This document shows, piece by piece, positions 26,774 through 34,963 of a stretch of 47,072 nucleotides of DNA. Under the pieces are notes generated by a model, which worked only from the letters and a program-made list of their open reading frames with translations, was not told the origin of the DNA and searched no databases. Numbering within the stretch: position 1 is the first letter of the stretch; the number at the start of each line of letters is the position of its first letter. A program made the position numbers and the translations under genes. The DNA comes from Enterococcus diestrammenae (GTDB lineage: Bacteria > Bacillota > Bacilli > Lactobacillales > Enterococcaceae), in contig NZ_MAEI01000003.1 in the NCBI RefSeq assembly GCF_009933255.1, forward strand, positions 1 through 47,072, in the 5' to 3' direction.

Positions 26774-27082
26774 TCAAAACTCGTTGTAGTCTAACCATCT
26801 TGCGGTCAACATGTTCATTCGATTAATTCGATCTTCAAAATCTTGGAGTGTTTTTTCTTTTTGGTTTAATTTTTCTAACAGGAGCTTTTCTGTTTCAATC
26901 ATTTCTTTTAAATATACTGTGTACAAATCTGCACTTGGTGCTAAACTATCTTCCTTTAAAAATTCTTCTATGATATTCAAAAGAAGATCATTTCTAGATT
27001 TAAAGCCACGCTCTTTTGCAATTGATGATAACGATTTGATTTGGTTTTTCGAAAGACCTTGGATTTTTATTTCTGTTTTCAA
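26774..27082 (-). CDS. ribbon-helix-helix-like protein next to the oriT candidate
   Basis: The product has 102 residues from a TTG at 27082, with GAAGGAGGT eight bases upstream. TEIKIQGLSKNQIKSLSSIA followed by KERGFKSRNDLLLNII fits the strand-helix-helix of CopG-type DNA-binding proteins. The C-terminal half is a coiled coil ending MLTARWLDYNEF. It leads the mobilisation operon and lies beside hairpin-rich non-coding DNA, as oriT-binding accessory proteins usually do. Confidence 0.65.
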   Translation of the reverse strand: MKTEIKIQGLSKNQIKSLSSIAKERGFKSRNDLLLNIIEEFLKEDSLAPSADLYTVYLKEMIETEKLLLEKLNQKEKTLQDFEDRINRMNMLTARWLDYNEF

Positions 27083-27112
27083 CAGTTTTTACCTCCTTCA
27101 ATAATTTCCTAA

Positions 27113-27151
27113 ATTATATTGGAAAAATTTTAGTTTTATATTTTCGGGACA
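27113..27151 (-). promoter_or_regulatory. TGTCCC-N27 promoter (copy 6) for the mobilisation operon
   Basis: TGTCCC followed by GAAA lies 27 bp before a perfect TATAAT (27118-27113). The start codon is 31 nt further on. No -35 box is present. This is the clearest copy of the set. Confidence 0.7.
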
Positions 27152-27457
27152 TTTGAAATCTCTATAAGTAGTTGTAAGTTCTCACCATGCAGGCACACTT
27201 TCTGAATGTAAGTAAACATATGTCTTGGTATATGCAATCATAAGCGAAGCGAGAAAATTATGGCCACAATGAAACGTTGATACTATCAACTTTCCACCAT
27301 AGGTGGGAACAGTTTCCCTTATGCTCTTTTTTAGCAAGTGTTACAAGTATAGTGCCAGGCACGTCCTACTTGTTAACGGCGAAGAAAATCCGCAAAAACA
27401 GAAATCTTTTAATTTCGTCGTGTTGCGAGATATATTTGTTTTTGATTTTGAAGAATC
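27152..27457. other. candidate origin of transfer (oriT): non-coding, hairpin-rich DNA
   Basis: About 300 bp without a plausible gene carry a cluster of inverted repeats: GTTGATA/TATCAAC (27276-27290, 1-nt loop), CCACC/GGTGG (27294-27306), GTGCC/GGCAC (27352-27362, 1-nt loop), and a longer imperfect pair at 27340-27349 with 27367-27377. Short direct repeats include TGTAAGT twice and GCGAAG twice (27243 region and 27379 region). The region lies beside four ribbon-helix-helix-like genes and 3.3 kb from the relaxase. I do not recognise a known nick site, so the exact nick is open. Confidence 0.5.
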
Positions 27458-27489
27458 AAAAAAACTCTATCGTTTTCAGATAGAGTTTT
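27458..27489 (-). terminator. terminator after the small-gene operon
   Basis: AAACTCTAT and ATAGAGTTT pair around a 9-nt loop, followed on the minus strand by seven Ts, 10 bp beyond the stop of the 27498 gene. Confidence 0.85.
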
Positions 27490-27497
27490 CACCTTAT

Positions 27498-27758
27498 TTA
27501 ATTTTTCATTTCAATTTCTTCAAGTTCTTCTTTTACAGAAATTTCACTTTCGTTAATTTGGGTTTCTTGAATTTCATTTTGAAGAAGTTCATAGATTTCA
27601 TCATAAGTTAAATCGCCATTTTTATTTTTTGCTTCACAATATAGTTTTCCAATTCGAACTAGCTGCTTATTTTCTTCCATCACTTTTGCTTTTTTTAATT
27701 TACTCAATTTTGCTTCTACCTTCTTAATTTCCATTTCATATTTTTCTACATTTGCCAT
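27498..27758 (-). CDS. small coiled-coil protein
   Basis: The product has 86 residues. The ATG at 27758 follows TTGGAG by nine bases, so the longer frame to 27788 is not used. The first 40 residues form a charged helix (VEKYEMEIKKVEAKLSKLKKAK) and the C-terminus is very acidic. I do not recognise it. It is the last gene of the 29.2-27.5 kb unit. Confidence 0.6.
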   Translation of the reverse strand: MANVEKYEMEIKKVEAKLSKLKKAKVMEENKQLVRIGKLYCEAKNKNGDLTYDEIYELLQNEIQETQINESEISVKEELEEIEMKN

Positions 27759-27780
27759 GTTGTTTTCTCCAATCTTTTTA

Positions 27781-28146
27781 TTAATCAAATTCTAAATCCG
27801 TTATATAGCCCGTAGCATCATAGCTTAGTATTGTTTCAAAACAGATACCACGAGAAAGCATCTTTCCGATTGAATCTCCTAATTTAATTTTTTGCGAAAC
27901 AATTTCTTCTCCGTTTTCAAAAATTGTTTTACAAAAAATAAATCCAGTATAGAATTTGTTTTCAATAATTTCCTCAGTTGATGTAATAAAGTTACTTCCG
28001 GTTTCAAACCTAAGTAATTTGGTTTTACCAGTCTGTTCATTTTCGAAAAACCATTGCCATTTACAATTAGGTTTTAATGGCTCTGCCTTTAAAATAAAAT
28101 GACCATGATCTCTATCTTCAAAATAGCGGATAGCAATTACTTTCAT
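27781..28146 (-). CDS. hypothetical cytoplasmic protein
   Basis: The product has 121 residues from the ATG at 28146, with GGAG close upstream; the longer frame start at 28176 lacks a ribosome site. It looks like a mixed beta protein (MKVIAIRYFEDR, GHFILKAEPL, WQWFFENEQTG) without signal or membrane parts. No family recognised. Its end lies within the leader of the next small gene. Confidence 0.55.
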   Translation of the reverse strand: MKVIAIRYFEDRDHGHFILKAEPLKPNCKWQWFFENEQTGKTKLLRFETGSNFITSTEEIIENKFYTGFIFCKTIFENGEEIVSQKIKLGDSIGKMLSRGICFETILSYDATGYITDLEFD

Positions 28147-28200
28147 CTTCACTCCACACCACCTTTGAGTTCCCACAGAAAAAAATTTAAACTCAACTGC

Positions 28201-29166
28201 TTATTTTAACTCCACAGTTTCTATTGATTCAGTAAATATAAAATTACCATTTTTGATATCCTTTTCTTTTTTTAGAAGCATATCCGATCGTTTTTTCAAT
28301 GTATCAATTGTCTGTTTAGCATTGTCAATAGTAGTTGTTTTAGATTCAATATCATTTTTTATCGAGGTAATATCTTTGTCATTAGTTTCAAGATCTTCTC
28401 CTGAAAGATACTGAGCCTTCAATTGTAAATCTGATAAAGTAGACTCGTCATTTTTGATTGACTCGGTTAATTTATCAATCGACGTTTCTAATTTTTTGAT
28501 ACCATTAGTTTGATTCAGCATCTCTGCATCGAGTTGTTGAATCGCAAACTCTTCCCTGGATACATTTCTAATTTTCTTATTTTTAATTTTGCCACTCCGA
28601 GGTGTAATAAAGAACGTCACAGATTTTTCATCAATAGAGTCATTGGATTTAGACTCTGAAGTGGAGTTTTCAGTGTCTGATAAAGTTACATTAATATCAT
28701 CTGTTCTAACAGTTTCATTGGTAACTTCGACAGCTAAAACTTCAAAATCTTTTTGAACGTTTTTTACAACTACTGAAATTTTATTATCAATTACAGGAAT
28801 TACTTGCATCGACGTTTTTTGGCCTATTTCTTTTTCTTTCCCATACAAATTCCATTTCAACTTGTCTGAATCGATTCCTTTGTTAACCGAGGAAGTCATG
28901 TCCTCTGTTTCAAACTGCAAAACTAAAATTCCATTTTTTTCAGAATACGTTTGCGAAACCAAATTAATTTCACCAGTTCCATTAGAAAAATTTTGTTCGG
29001 TGGCAAGCTGTTGTGGAGAATAAATCTGTCTGTCTTTTGATAGTAAACCTGATAGAAGCAACCCTGTCCAAATAGATAACAGAAAAAGTAACACAATAAA
29101 CTTACGCATGATTACTTGTCTATTTAGATAGTCGATTACTGATTTTAAAGTTCCTAGTTTTCCCAT
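28201..29166 (-). CDS. membrane-anchored extracellular coiled-coil protein
   Basis: The product has 321 residues. One membrane span (about 23-43, FIVLLFLLSIWTGLLLSGLL) follows a short basic cytoplasmic tail. Residues about 60-165 look like a beta-rich extracellular domain, about 165-190 are Ser/Asp-rich, and 210-305 form a long coiled coil (DKLTESIKNDES, TTTIDNAKQTIDTL). The family is not recognised. The layout suits a cell-envelope part of the mating apparatus. It leads the unit between the pilus operon and oriT. Confidence 0.65.
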   Translation of the reverse strand: MGKLGTLKSVIDYLNRQVIMRKFIVLLFLLSIWTGLLLSGLLSKDRQIYSPQQLATEQNFSNGTGEINLVSQTYSEKNGILVLQFETEDMTSSVNKGIDSDKLKWNLYGKEKEIGQKTSMQVIPVIDNKISVVVKNVQKDFEVLAVEVTNETVRTDDINVTLSDTENSTSESKSNDSIDEKSVTFFITPRSGKIKNKKIRNVSREEFAIQQLDAEMLNQTNGIKKLETSIDKLTESIKNDESTLSDLQLKAQYLSGEDLETNDKDITSIKNDIESKTTTIDNAKQTIDTLKKRSDMLLKKEKDIKNGNFIFTESIETVELK

Positions 29167-29199
29167 TTATCACTCAGCCTCTCTTTCTTTTACTCGTTC

Positions 29200-29238
29200 A
29201 ATATAATCTAAAATATGATTATCCAAATTTTAGGGACA
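29200..29238 (-). promoter_or_regulatory. TGTCCC-N27 promoter (copy 7) for the 29.2-27.5 kb unit
   Basis: GTTGTCCC followed by TAAA lies 27 bp before TATATT (29205-29200, five of six). The start codon is 34 nt further on. No -35 box is present. Confidence 0.65.
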
Positions 29239-29481
29239 ACAAAAATAAATGAAATTTTACGAAAGATGATTGTATCTGAGCAAAATTTTTTCGGTTGATA
29301 TATTAACAAAATGAATGAACTTAATTTTAACGCTTAGGTAAATTCATATTTTCGTATTATCAGCAATGTCCATATTCAAAAAGCAAAAAAATTCTCTTAA
29401 ACGTCGTTCATCATTAACGTCAAAGAGAATTCTTTCATATTTATTTTAATTGAGAAGCATGTATCGTTTTTTCTGTGATCT
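29239..29481. other. rest of a 315-bp gap; holds the pilus-operon terminator
   Basis: Between promoter copy 7 and the pilus operon I see only the terminator at 29384-29431 and AT-rich DNA without a reading frame with a ribosome site. Confidence 0.5.
29384..29431 (-). terminator. terminator of the pilus operon
   Basis: AATTCTCTT (29390-29398) pairs with AAGAGAATT (29423-29431), with ACGT also pairing inside. A T run follows on the minus strand. Confidence 0.8.
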
Positions 29482-30450
29482 TTATTCTGCAAAGTATATT
29501 CGAAGGGTCGATACTTCACCTGTTCCGTCACATGTTTGCCAAGTAATCTTAGCTTGCTTTTCCTGAATCACCTCATAAGTGTTTTCATCATTCGGAACAT
29601 TAGCTTCAATATCAAAGATTGAATAATTTTTTCCATTCACTACAACCTGATCTCCAATATTCAAATTTAGCACCGCTTGTCCTGCATCAGATTGTCTTTC
29701 AAAGAGGAAGTGTGAGGGGTCATCTGCCCATTGATACACGTATGGTGTCCAATGTGGCACACTTCCACTTCCTTCGAAAGTATCTAACGGAAAAGAATAT
29801 CCCAAAAAACAAAATCCGGAATTTTTATCTATCACTTGTTTATTGGTTTTCGAGTTTATTATTGAATTTTTATCAGTTGTTTCAACTTCTTCTGATTCAA
29901 TAGTTTCTGGCTCTTCAATCGGCTGTTCTCCAATTTCATTCTGATCATCAATAAAATCACTGTCATTCGTCTCTTCATATTGTTGGCTTTGAGATGTTGT
30001 TGTAACAGCCGGTACCTCTAACGAATCACTGGTTTGTTCAGTAAGTTCGGGTTCTTCCGTTACTTGTGTCTTTGCGTCAGTTGAAGAACCCATCACCGAC
30101 TCTTCTCTTTTAGTAATTCTTGATACTTTCTTTGCTGCTTTAGAAGTATCTTTTCTAATCGCTTTTTTTGGAGAATTCTTTTTTTCTTCCAAATCACGTT
30201 TAACTTGTGTATTGTCATCTTTATTTTCTTTGGTATTTTCGCTTGAAATAAAACTATTGGTGGCCTGTTTTGATTTTGGCTTTTGATTTTCATCGTGAAT
30301 TTTCTTTGTCTCACGTTGCTTTTTTTGAATCTTACTAACTAAGTTTTGTTCCTGTTTAAAAGATGCATGAACTTCCACACCCTTAATTGAAATACTAATC
30401 AAAACGATTGCCAACATTACTGTAAGCATTATTTTCTTAATTGCTATCAC
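29482..30450 (-). CDS. cryptic sortase-like protein with a long disordered stalk
   Basis: The product has 322 residues. An N-terminal hydrophobic anchor (about 6-24) is followed by about 180 residues of charged, Glu/Ser/Thr-rich, probably disordered stalk. The last 105 residues resemble a sortase beta-barrel: SHFLFERQ (His247), LNLNIGDQVVV, and ITWQTCDGTGEVSTLR with Cys307 and Arg317. The His to Cys distance of 60 residues and the TC..D...LR pattern fit class A sortases. Similarity elsewhere is low, so activity is uncertain. A GTG start is assumed; it overlaps the upstream sortase gene by 14 bp. It is the last gene of the pilus operon and may anchor one of the unusual sorting signals encoded there. 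Confidence 0.6.
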   Translation of the reverse strand: MIAIKKIMLTVMLAIVLISISIKGVEVHASFKQEQNLVSKIQKKQRETKKIHDENQKPKSKQATNSFISSENTKENKDDNTQVKRDLEEKKNSPKKAIRKDTSKAAKKVSRITKREESVMGSSTDAKTQVTEEPELTEQTSDSLEVPAVTTTSQSQQYEETNDSDFIDDQNEIGEQPIEEPETIESEEVETTDKNSIINSKTNKQVIDKNSGFCFLGYSFPLDTFEGSGSVPHWTPYVYQWADDPSHFLFERQSDAGQAVLNLNIGDQVVVNGKNYSIFDIEANVPNDENTYEVIQEKQAKITWQTCDGTGEVSTLRIYFAE

Positions 30451-31375
30451 CCCATTTTGGTTTAACCAATACGATGATTTGAAGAATGAAAAGTAAACTT
30501 GTAATCGTTATTCCAACTATCAAAAGTCGTGGATTTGTTTTGACTTCAATTGACACAAATTCAATTGTTTTCATAACTGTTCGTGTACTTGTATTTTTAA
30601 CTTGTAATGGTTCAGATTCTATTTCTTGATTTGAATTTCCCTTAGAAGAAACAGAAATACTCAATCCCTCTAATTCGTCGTTTTTAGCTTCCTTAAGAGG
30701 TTTTACTTTTTCTAGCTCTCCTTGTACCAAATATCGTTTAGAACTTCCTACAACGTCTCCTGCGCAGCGATACATCGTTAGAACTGGTTTTTCATTAAAA
30801 TTTGGCACAGCTACATAGGATAAATCCGTTTGATCGACAATTCCGGAATAAGTTACCTGGTAAATATAAATTTGATTAAAATCAGTAATATAGATCAGAT
30901 CACCCATCTTAACTGTATTTATTTTTCGCATTGGGGATTGACTGCCATACGGATTATTATGTGACACAAGTACATAGTTTTGTTTCCCCATCTGCTGATT
31001 AGCTGATACAGTTGCTGCACCCATTAACATATTCTCATCTGAGGTACCTGCTAAAATTGGCATGGAAATCTGTCGGTTTGGAATAACCAAGTTACCAATC
31101 ATTGAATCTCTCATAAATTCTCCATCTGCAAGCAAAACTTTATTCTGTGTATCAGAATCAACTTCTTTAACGATATTTCCAAACAAACCAGATTCAAGAG
31201 CTTTCTGATTATTCTTCTTGACCCATCCTGCTGTTCGATCAGAAACTGATACATGATAGGAAATCTGTGGTACCAAATTTTTCTTAACAAGTAATCCACC
31301 TGACATGGTTACTAGTGCTACCACTAACAACAGTAGACTACAAATTACAAATATCCTTTTATTTAGCTTTGTCAT
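30437..31375 (-). CDS. sortase, class A-like with a C-terminal membrane span
   Basis: Sortases join surface proteins to the wall or to each other by cleaving LPXTG-like signals. In the frame numbered from 31384, an N-terminal anchor (11-33) is followed by the catalytic domain with LVSHNN (His142), MYRCAGD (Cys207) and SSKRYLVQGE (Arg217). A second hydrophobic span lies near the C-terminus (about 285-307). A tail span is more typical of pilus sortases than of housekeeping ones. The start is placed at ATG 31375. The gene overlaps both neighbours within the pilus operon. Confidence 0.85.
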   Translation of the reverse strand: MTKLNKRIFVICSLLLLVVALVTMSGGLLVKKNLVPQISYHVSVSDRTAGWVKKNNQKALESGLFGNIVKEVDSDTQNKVLLADGEFMRDSMIGNLVIPNRQISMPILAGTSDENMLMGAATVSANQQMGKQNYVLVSHNNPYGSQSPMRKINTVKMGDLIYITDFNQIYIYQVTYSGIVDQTDLSYVAVPNFNEKPVLTMYRCAGDVVGSSKRYLVQGELEKVKPLKEAKNDELEGLSISVSSKGNSNQEIESEPLQVKNTSTRTVMKTIEFVSIEVKTNPRLLIVGITITSLLFILQIIVLVKPKWGDSN

Positions 31376-31949
31376 GCAATCCACTCAGCTTCCAAATGAT
31401 TGTTCCAACACCTGTAATAGTTAAAAGTATCCAGGTTGCAATTAGGCCTTTATGAATTTTTAAATCCTTCGCACCAGTTTGAAGTAGTTTTTCTTTTGTT
31501 GGATTGACCCCTGTAACAATAGATTTCTTTACTTTTTTAGGGTAAAGTGTCACGTCATACTGTACTTTGCCATCTTCAACAACTGGCAATGAAATATAGT
31601 ATGGTTCTTGTGCAGGTTTTCGACTCGAATCAAGCGGAGTAACACGATAATACCCTTGTTCCAATTTGGTTAAATGTTTAGTTAAGTGGCCAGACATATC
31701 AATTTCTTGAGAATTTTCTATACTAAATGTAGAAGCATCTTTCTCGTCAAAGCTTTTTTCAACATTTACTTTCAAAAGGTCAACTTGATATGCGTTAACC
31801 GAATCATTTTCAGATTGTTCAATTGTTAATGAAACGGGCTTTTTCGAATCTATTTTTGAAGAATTTCCCCCATCAGCCAGTGCGATGCTACTACTACTAA
31901 AGAGACCTAACAAAATCCCCAAACCAAATATAACTTTTTTTAATTTCAT
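31359..31949 (-). CDS. small wall-anchored pilus protein (minor pilin or base subunit)
   Basis: The product has 196 residues: signal peptide (to about 25, ALA|DGG), a beta-rich domain of about 120 residues, then KEKLLQTGAKD followed by a membrane span (167-187) and a basic tail. LLQTG is a non-canonical sorting signal. Size and layout resemble FctB/SpaB-type base pilins, but I see no clear isopeptide lysine motif. Its ATG overlaps the stop of the class C sortase gene (ATGA). Confidence 0.75.
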   Translation of the reverse strand: MKLKKVIFGLGILLGLFSSSSIALADGGNSSKIDSKKPVSLTIEQSENDSVNAYQVDLLKVNVEKSFDEKDASTFSIENSQEIDMSGHLTKHLTKLEQGYYRVTPLDSSRKPAQEPYYISLPVVEDGKVQYDVTLYPKKVKKSIVTGVNPTKEKLLQTGAKDLKIHKGLIATWILLTITGVGTIIWKLSGLHDKAK

Positions 31950-32956
31950 ACATTTCTCAACCCCTTCTTTTGGTTTTGTTTCTGTTTTTGACCAGAAATG
32001 AACTGACAGAAACTCATTAGAAAAAATGTTTGCCCAATGGCCAATACCCAGGTTTTCTTATCAATAACTATCGGGGCAATTAATTCCAATGGATCCTTAA
32101 GACTAGAAATTCCCTGAATGATTGAAAGTATTATGGTAATCACAATCAGACTATTGAATAGAAAGAAACAAGTAAGAAAAACCAAAGCCGCTTTCTTAGG
32201 ACGATATACTTTAATAAAGAGTGTTCTACCTTTCTTTTTCTTTAAAAGAAATACCGCAAATAAAGATAACGATACCGCCCCCACTACTGCTGAGCTAATA
32301 ATTATTTTTTTTGAAAGTGTGGTTCTTTCAATCGTTCGCTTTGATTCAAGAGGAACTCTTGATCCACGAACTAACCAACGATGAGAATTAACGTATAAGG
32401 GGGTACACGTAAAAAGAGTGACATAATCTCCAGATTTTGATACTTCAAAATATTTTGAAGAGTTTCTTGATAAGTCTTGTGCGTCAACTTCTTGTATGAG
32501 GTCAACTTGATACTGTCTTCTACTATTTCTGTCTTCAATGGTGAAAGAGTCCCCTTTTTTAACATCTGGTAAATCCGTAAAAAGTTTGGCAATAGACAAC
32601 CCTCTATGACCTGAAAGAACTGCATGTTTTCCAGAACCTCCAAGAACATCGGACGAACCCTCTAAGTGACCGATACCTTTTTGTAATACCGTCTCCGTCG
32701 TGCCCTCATAAATCGGAACTGTAAGCTCAATTGATGGAACATTTAAAACAGCAAGCGGTGCACCTAGCACCGCCTTTCCAACATCAACTGAATTTTTCTC
32801 GATATGGTTATTTTTCAAAATTGATTCAATTGCTGTTTCTTGCTGCTTAACTAAAATGTAGTCTGAAATAAAAGGCAAACTAAGGATCAACAATCCCGTT
32901 AAAACCACCAAACACCCAATAGCAATGCCATAATAGTTTATTCGTTTTAATCTCAT
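31946..32956 (-). CDS. class C (pilus-polymerising) sortase with extra C-terminal membrane spans
   Basis: This enzyme links pilin subunits through lysine isopeptide bonds. From ATG 32956 (AAGGAG upstream) it has 336 residues. There is an N-terminal span (about 9-31), VLSGHRGL (His117), TLFTCTPLYVNSHRW (Cys184, Arg193), and the LFTDLPDVKKGD helix typical of the class. The DPF/DPW lid that usually covers the active site is not seen before the core. After the catalytic domain there are three hydrophobic segments rather than one (about 215-237, 255-280 and 305-325). It sits between the major and minor pilin genes. Confidence 0.88.
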   Translation of the reverse strand: MRLKRINYYGIAIGCLVVLTGLLILSLPFISDYILVKQQETAIESILKNNHIEKNSVDVGKAVLGAPLAVLNVPSIELTVPIYEGTTETVLQKGIGHLEGSSDVLGGSGKHAVLSGHRGLSIAKLFTDLPDVKKGDSFTIEDRNSRRQYQVDLIQEVDAQDLSRNSSKYFEVSKSGDYVTLFTCTPLYVNSHRWLVRGSRVPLESKRTIERTTLSKKIIISSAVVGAVSLSLFAVFLLKKKKGRTLFIKVYRPKKAALVFLTCFFLFNSLIVITIILSIIQGISSLKDPLELIAPIVIDKKTWVLAIGQTFFLMSFCQFISGQKQKQNQKKGLRNV

Positions 32957-32983
32957 CCTTGTCTCCTTCCTAGACATAAAATA

Positions 32984-34936
32984 CTAGGCATTTCTGCGGT
33001 GCTTAATTGCAATTGCAGCCGCTGCTACGGTTAATGTTCCTAAGCCAATGCTAAGTGTAAAAATCATCTCTTTTGATCCTGTTCGTGGAATGACTGATTT
33101 CGCATCATTCTCGATTTTCACGGTTTGATCATCGTTATATGAATCTTCATCAATGGTAAAATTAACCGGTTCACTTAGCTTTTGGTAACCTTCGGGCGCT
33201 GTTACTTCAATGAGCTGATAGTCACCCATTTTCATACCACTAATTTCGAATAGCCCCTTAGAATCACTCACTAGAAGTTCTGCTTCATCTTTCTTTTCTG
33301 TCCACTTCACTTCAGTCACACCATCTGAATCTTCATCAGTTTTACCTGCATAAAACTGATTTTCATTATTTTTCAAAACAAATTCTGCGCCTGCTAAAGG
33401 TTCTTCAGCAACTCCTGATCCGAAGACACCAGAGCTTTCTTTCAAAAATTTGGCCCCATAAGTATAAACTGGTACTTGTCCTGTAATTACTTTGGTCTCT
33501 CCAGACTCGCCATTTTTGTAGGATAGGCTAAAACTATTATCAATTTCTGACTGTACAACAGCATCCTGTGTGATCGTCATATCGTATTCAACAGTAAGAT
33601 TTTGTCCATGCAGTGTAGCGATTTTATCTGTTGGTTTCCCATTCAAAATAAAATCAATTAAGAAACCTTCTAGATCTCCGTCCTTTGCATTCGTGATAAC
33701 ATAATCTTTATTCGCTTCTAAGGTATTTCCTTCCGAATCCTTTACAACAATGTCTGCTTTTGACGGGATATACTTCAAGCCTTCTTGCGGAATATCCTTC
33801 CAATTCAATACCGTATAACTTGATGTCGTTTTTTGATCCCCAACCATTTCAATTCCAGTTGATCCATTGACATCCTCCGGAATATGCACTGTTGCTTTAT
33901 AATGCGCTTCATCACCTACAGAATAGCCGTCCTTGTCATTTGTTACTTCCTTTTCCCCGGTTGGTGGCAAATAGTTTACATACGTCCCCACCAAACTATC
34001 CGCATCGATCCCATCAGGAGTAATTTCAAACGTTAATTTATTATTCGTATCGTTTTTCGCATCTGAACCTAAAAGGTATTTCCCTACTTCAGAATTCCCA
34101 TCAGTCGTAGTATCTCCAACTACATTATCAGATGGGACTTCTACCCAATAGTACGCTCCAACTTGTAACCCTGTAGCTTTGACGATACCTTTAGCATCTG
34201 CCTCCACAGGCGTTTCTGTTAGTTTCTCACCTTCACCAGGTTTTCCTCTATACAAATCAAACTTTGCACCGGCAAGAACAGATCCATCTTCAGCTTCTTT
34301 AGTCAAAGAAAATTCCAAATCTTGCATGATATTTTTAGGATAAAGATTAATATCCTTAAAGAAATTCTTCCCATCCGATGTAGTCATTGGAGTAACAACA
34401 ACAGCCGGTTTTGCTTGTTGTGAGGTAAATCCTTTTGGCGATTTTGTTTCAACTACAAGATAAGCATAACGATTTCCCTTTGAATAAGCCGGCATATCTT
34501 TGAACATAATATTCCCTGTTTCATCTACTGCTGCTTTTTTTCCGGTGATTCCAGTGATATAGGTACTTTCCGCTCCATTCGCTTCTACATCAGCGACAAT
34601 TTCATTAATTTTTTCATCCGTAAAACTGCCATCAAATTTGCTCGTCACATCGTAAATTGTAAATTCAATGTCACCATATTTTGCTTTATTGTAGGCGGTA
34701 ATTCCATCTGGCAGTTGTTGTTCATGACCATTATTTACAATGCCATTTGTAGCTACATCAAACTGAAAGGACTTATCATACATTAATTTATGAACATTTA
34801 TATTTACTGTCGCAGGCGGCGTTTCTTGTACTGACTCAGCTGCAAAACTAGTCGTCATATTTAACGGAAAATAAACCGCTCCTCCAAGTAAACTTGCAGA
34901 CAATAAACTTACACTAATTGCCTTTTTAAAATTCAT
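32984..34936 (-). CDS. major pilin, SpaA/FctA type, with an IPRTG sorting signal
   Basis: The product has 650 residues from ATG 34936 (AAGG upstream). The signal peptide ends SFAA|ES. The pilin motif LYPKN lies near residue 200; its lysine is the usual site of intersubunit linkage. LEFSLTKEAEDGSVLAGAKFDLY and QLIEVTAPEGYQKL, the E-box, mark Cna-B-like isopeptide domains. The C-terminus has VIPRTGSKE, a membrane span and KHRRNA. IPRTG replaces the usual LPXTG. It lies directly before the class C sortase gene, which is expected to polymerise it. Polymerisation into a shaft is inferred from these motifs. Confidence 0.88.
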   Translation of the reverse strand: MNFKKAISVSLLSASLLGGAVYFPLNMTTSFAAESVQETPPATVNINVHKLMYDKSFQFDVATNGIVNNGHEQQLPDGITAYNKAKYGDIEFTIYDVTSKFDGSFTDEKINEIVADVEANGAESTYITGITGKKAAVDETGNIMFKDMPAYSKGNRYAYLVVETKSPKGFTSQQAKPAVVVTPMTTSDGKNFFKDINLYPKNIMQDLEFSLTKEAEDGSVLAGAKFDLYRGKPGEGEKLTETPVEADAKGIVKATGLQVGAYYWVEVPSDNVVGDTTTDGNSEVGKYLLGSDAKNDTNNKLTFEITPDGIDADSLVGTYVNYLPPTGEKEVTNDKDGYSVGDEAHYKATVHIPEDVNGSTGIEMVGDQKTTSSYTVLNWKDIPQEGLKYIPSKADIVVKDSEGNTLEANKDYVITNAKDGDLEGFLIDFILNGKPTDKIATLHGQNLTVEYDMTITQDAVVQSEIDNSFSLSYKNGESGETKVITGQVPVYTYGAKFLKESSGVFGSGVAEEPLAGAEFVLKNNENQFYAGKTDEDSDGVTEVKWTEKKDEAELLVSDSKGLFEISGMKMGDYQLIEVTAPEGYQKLSEPVNFTIDEDSYNDDQTVKIENDAKSVIPRTGSKEMIFTLSIGLGTLTVAAAAIAIKHRRNA

Positions 34937-34963
34937 TACTAACAACCTTCTTTTCATCATCTT

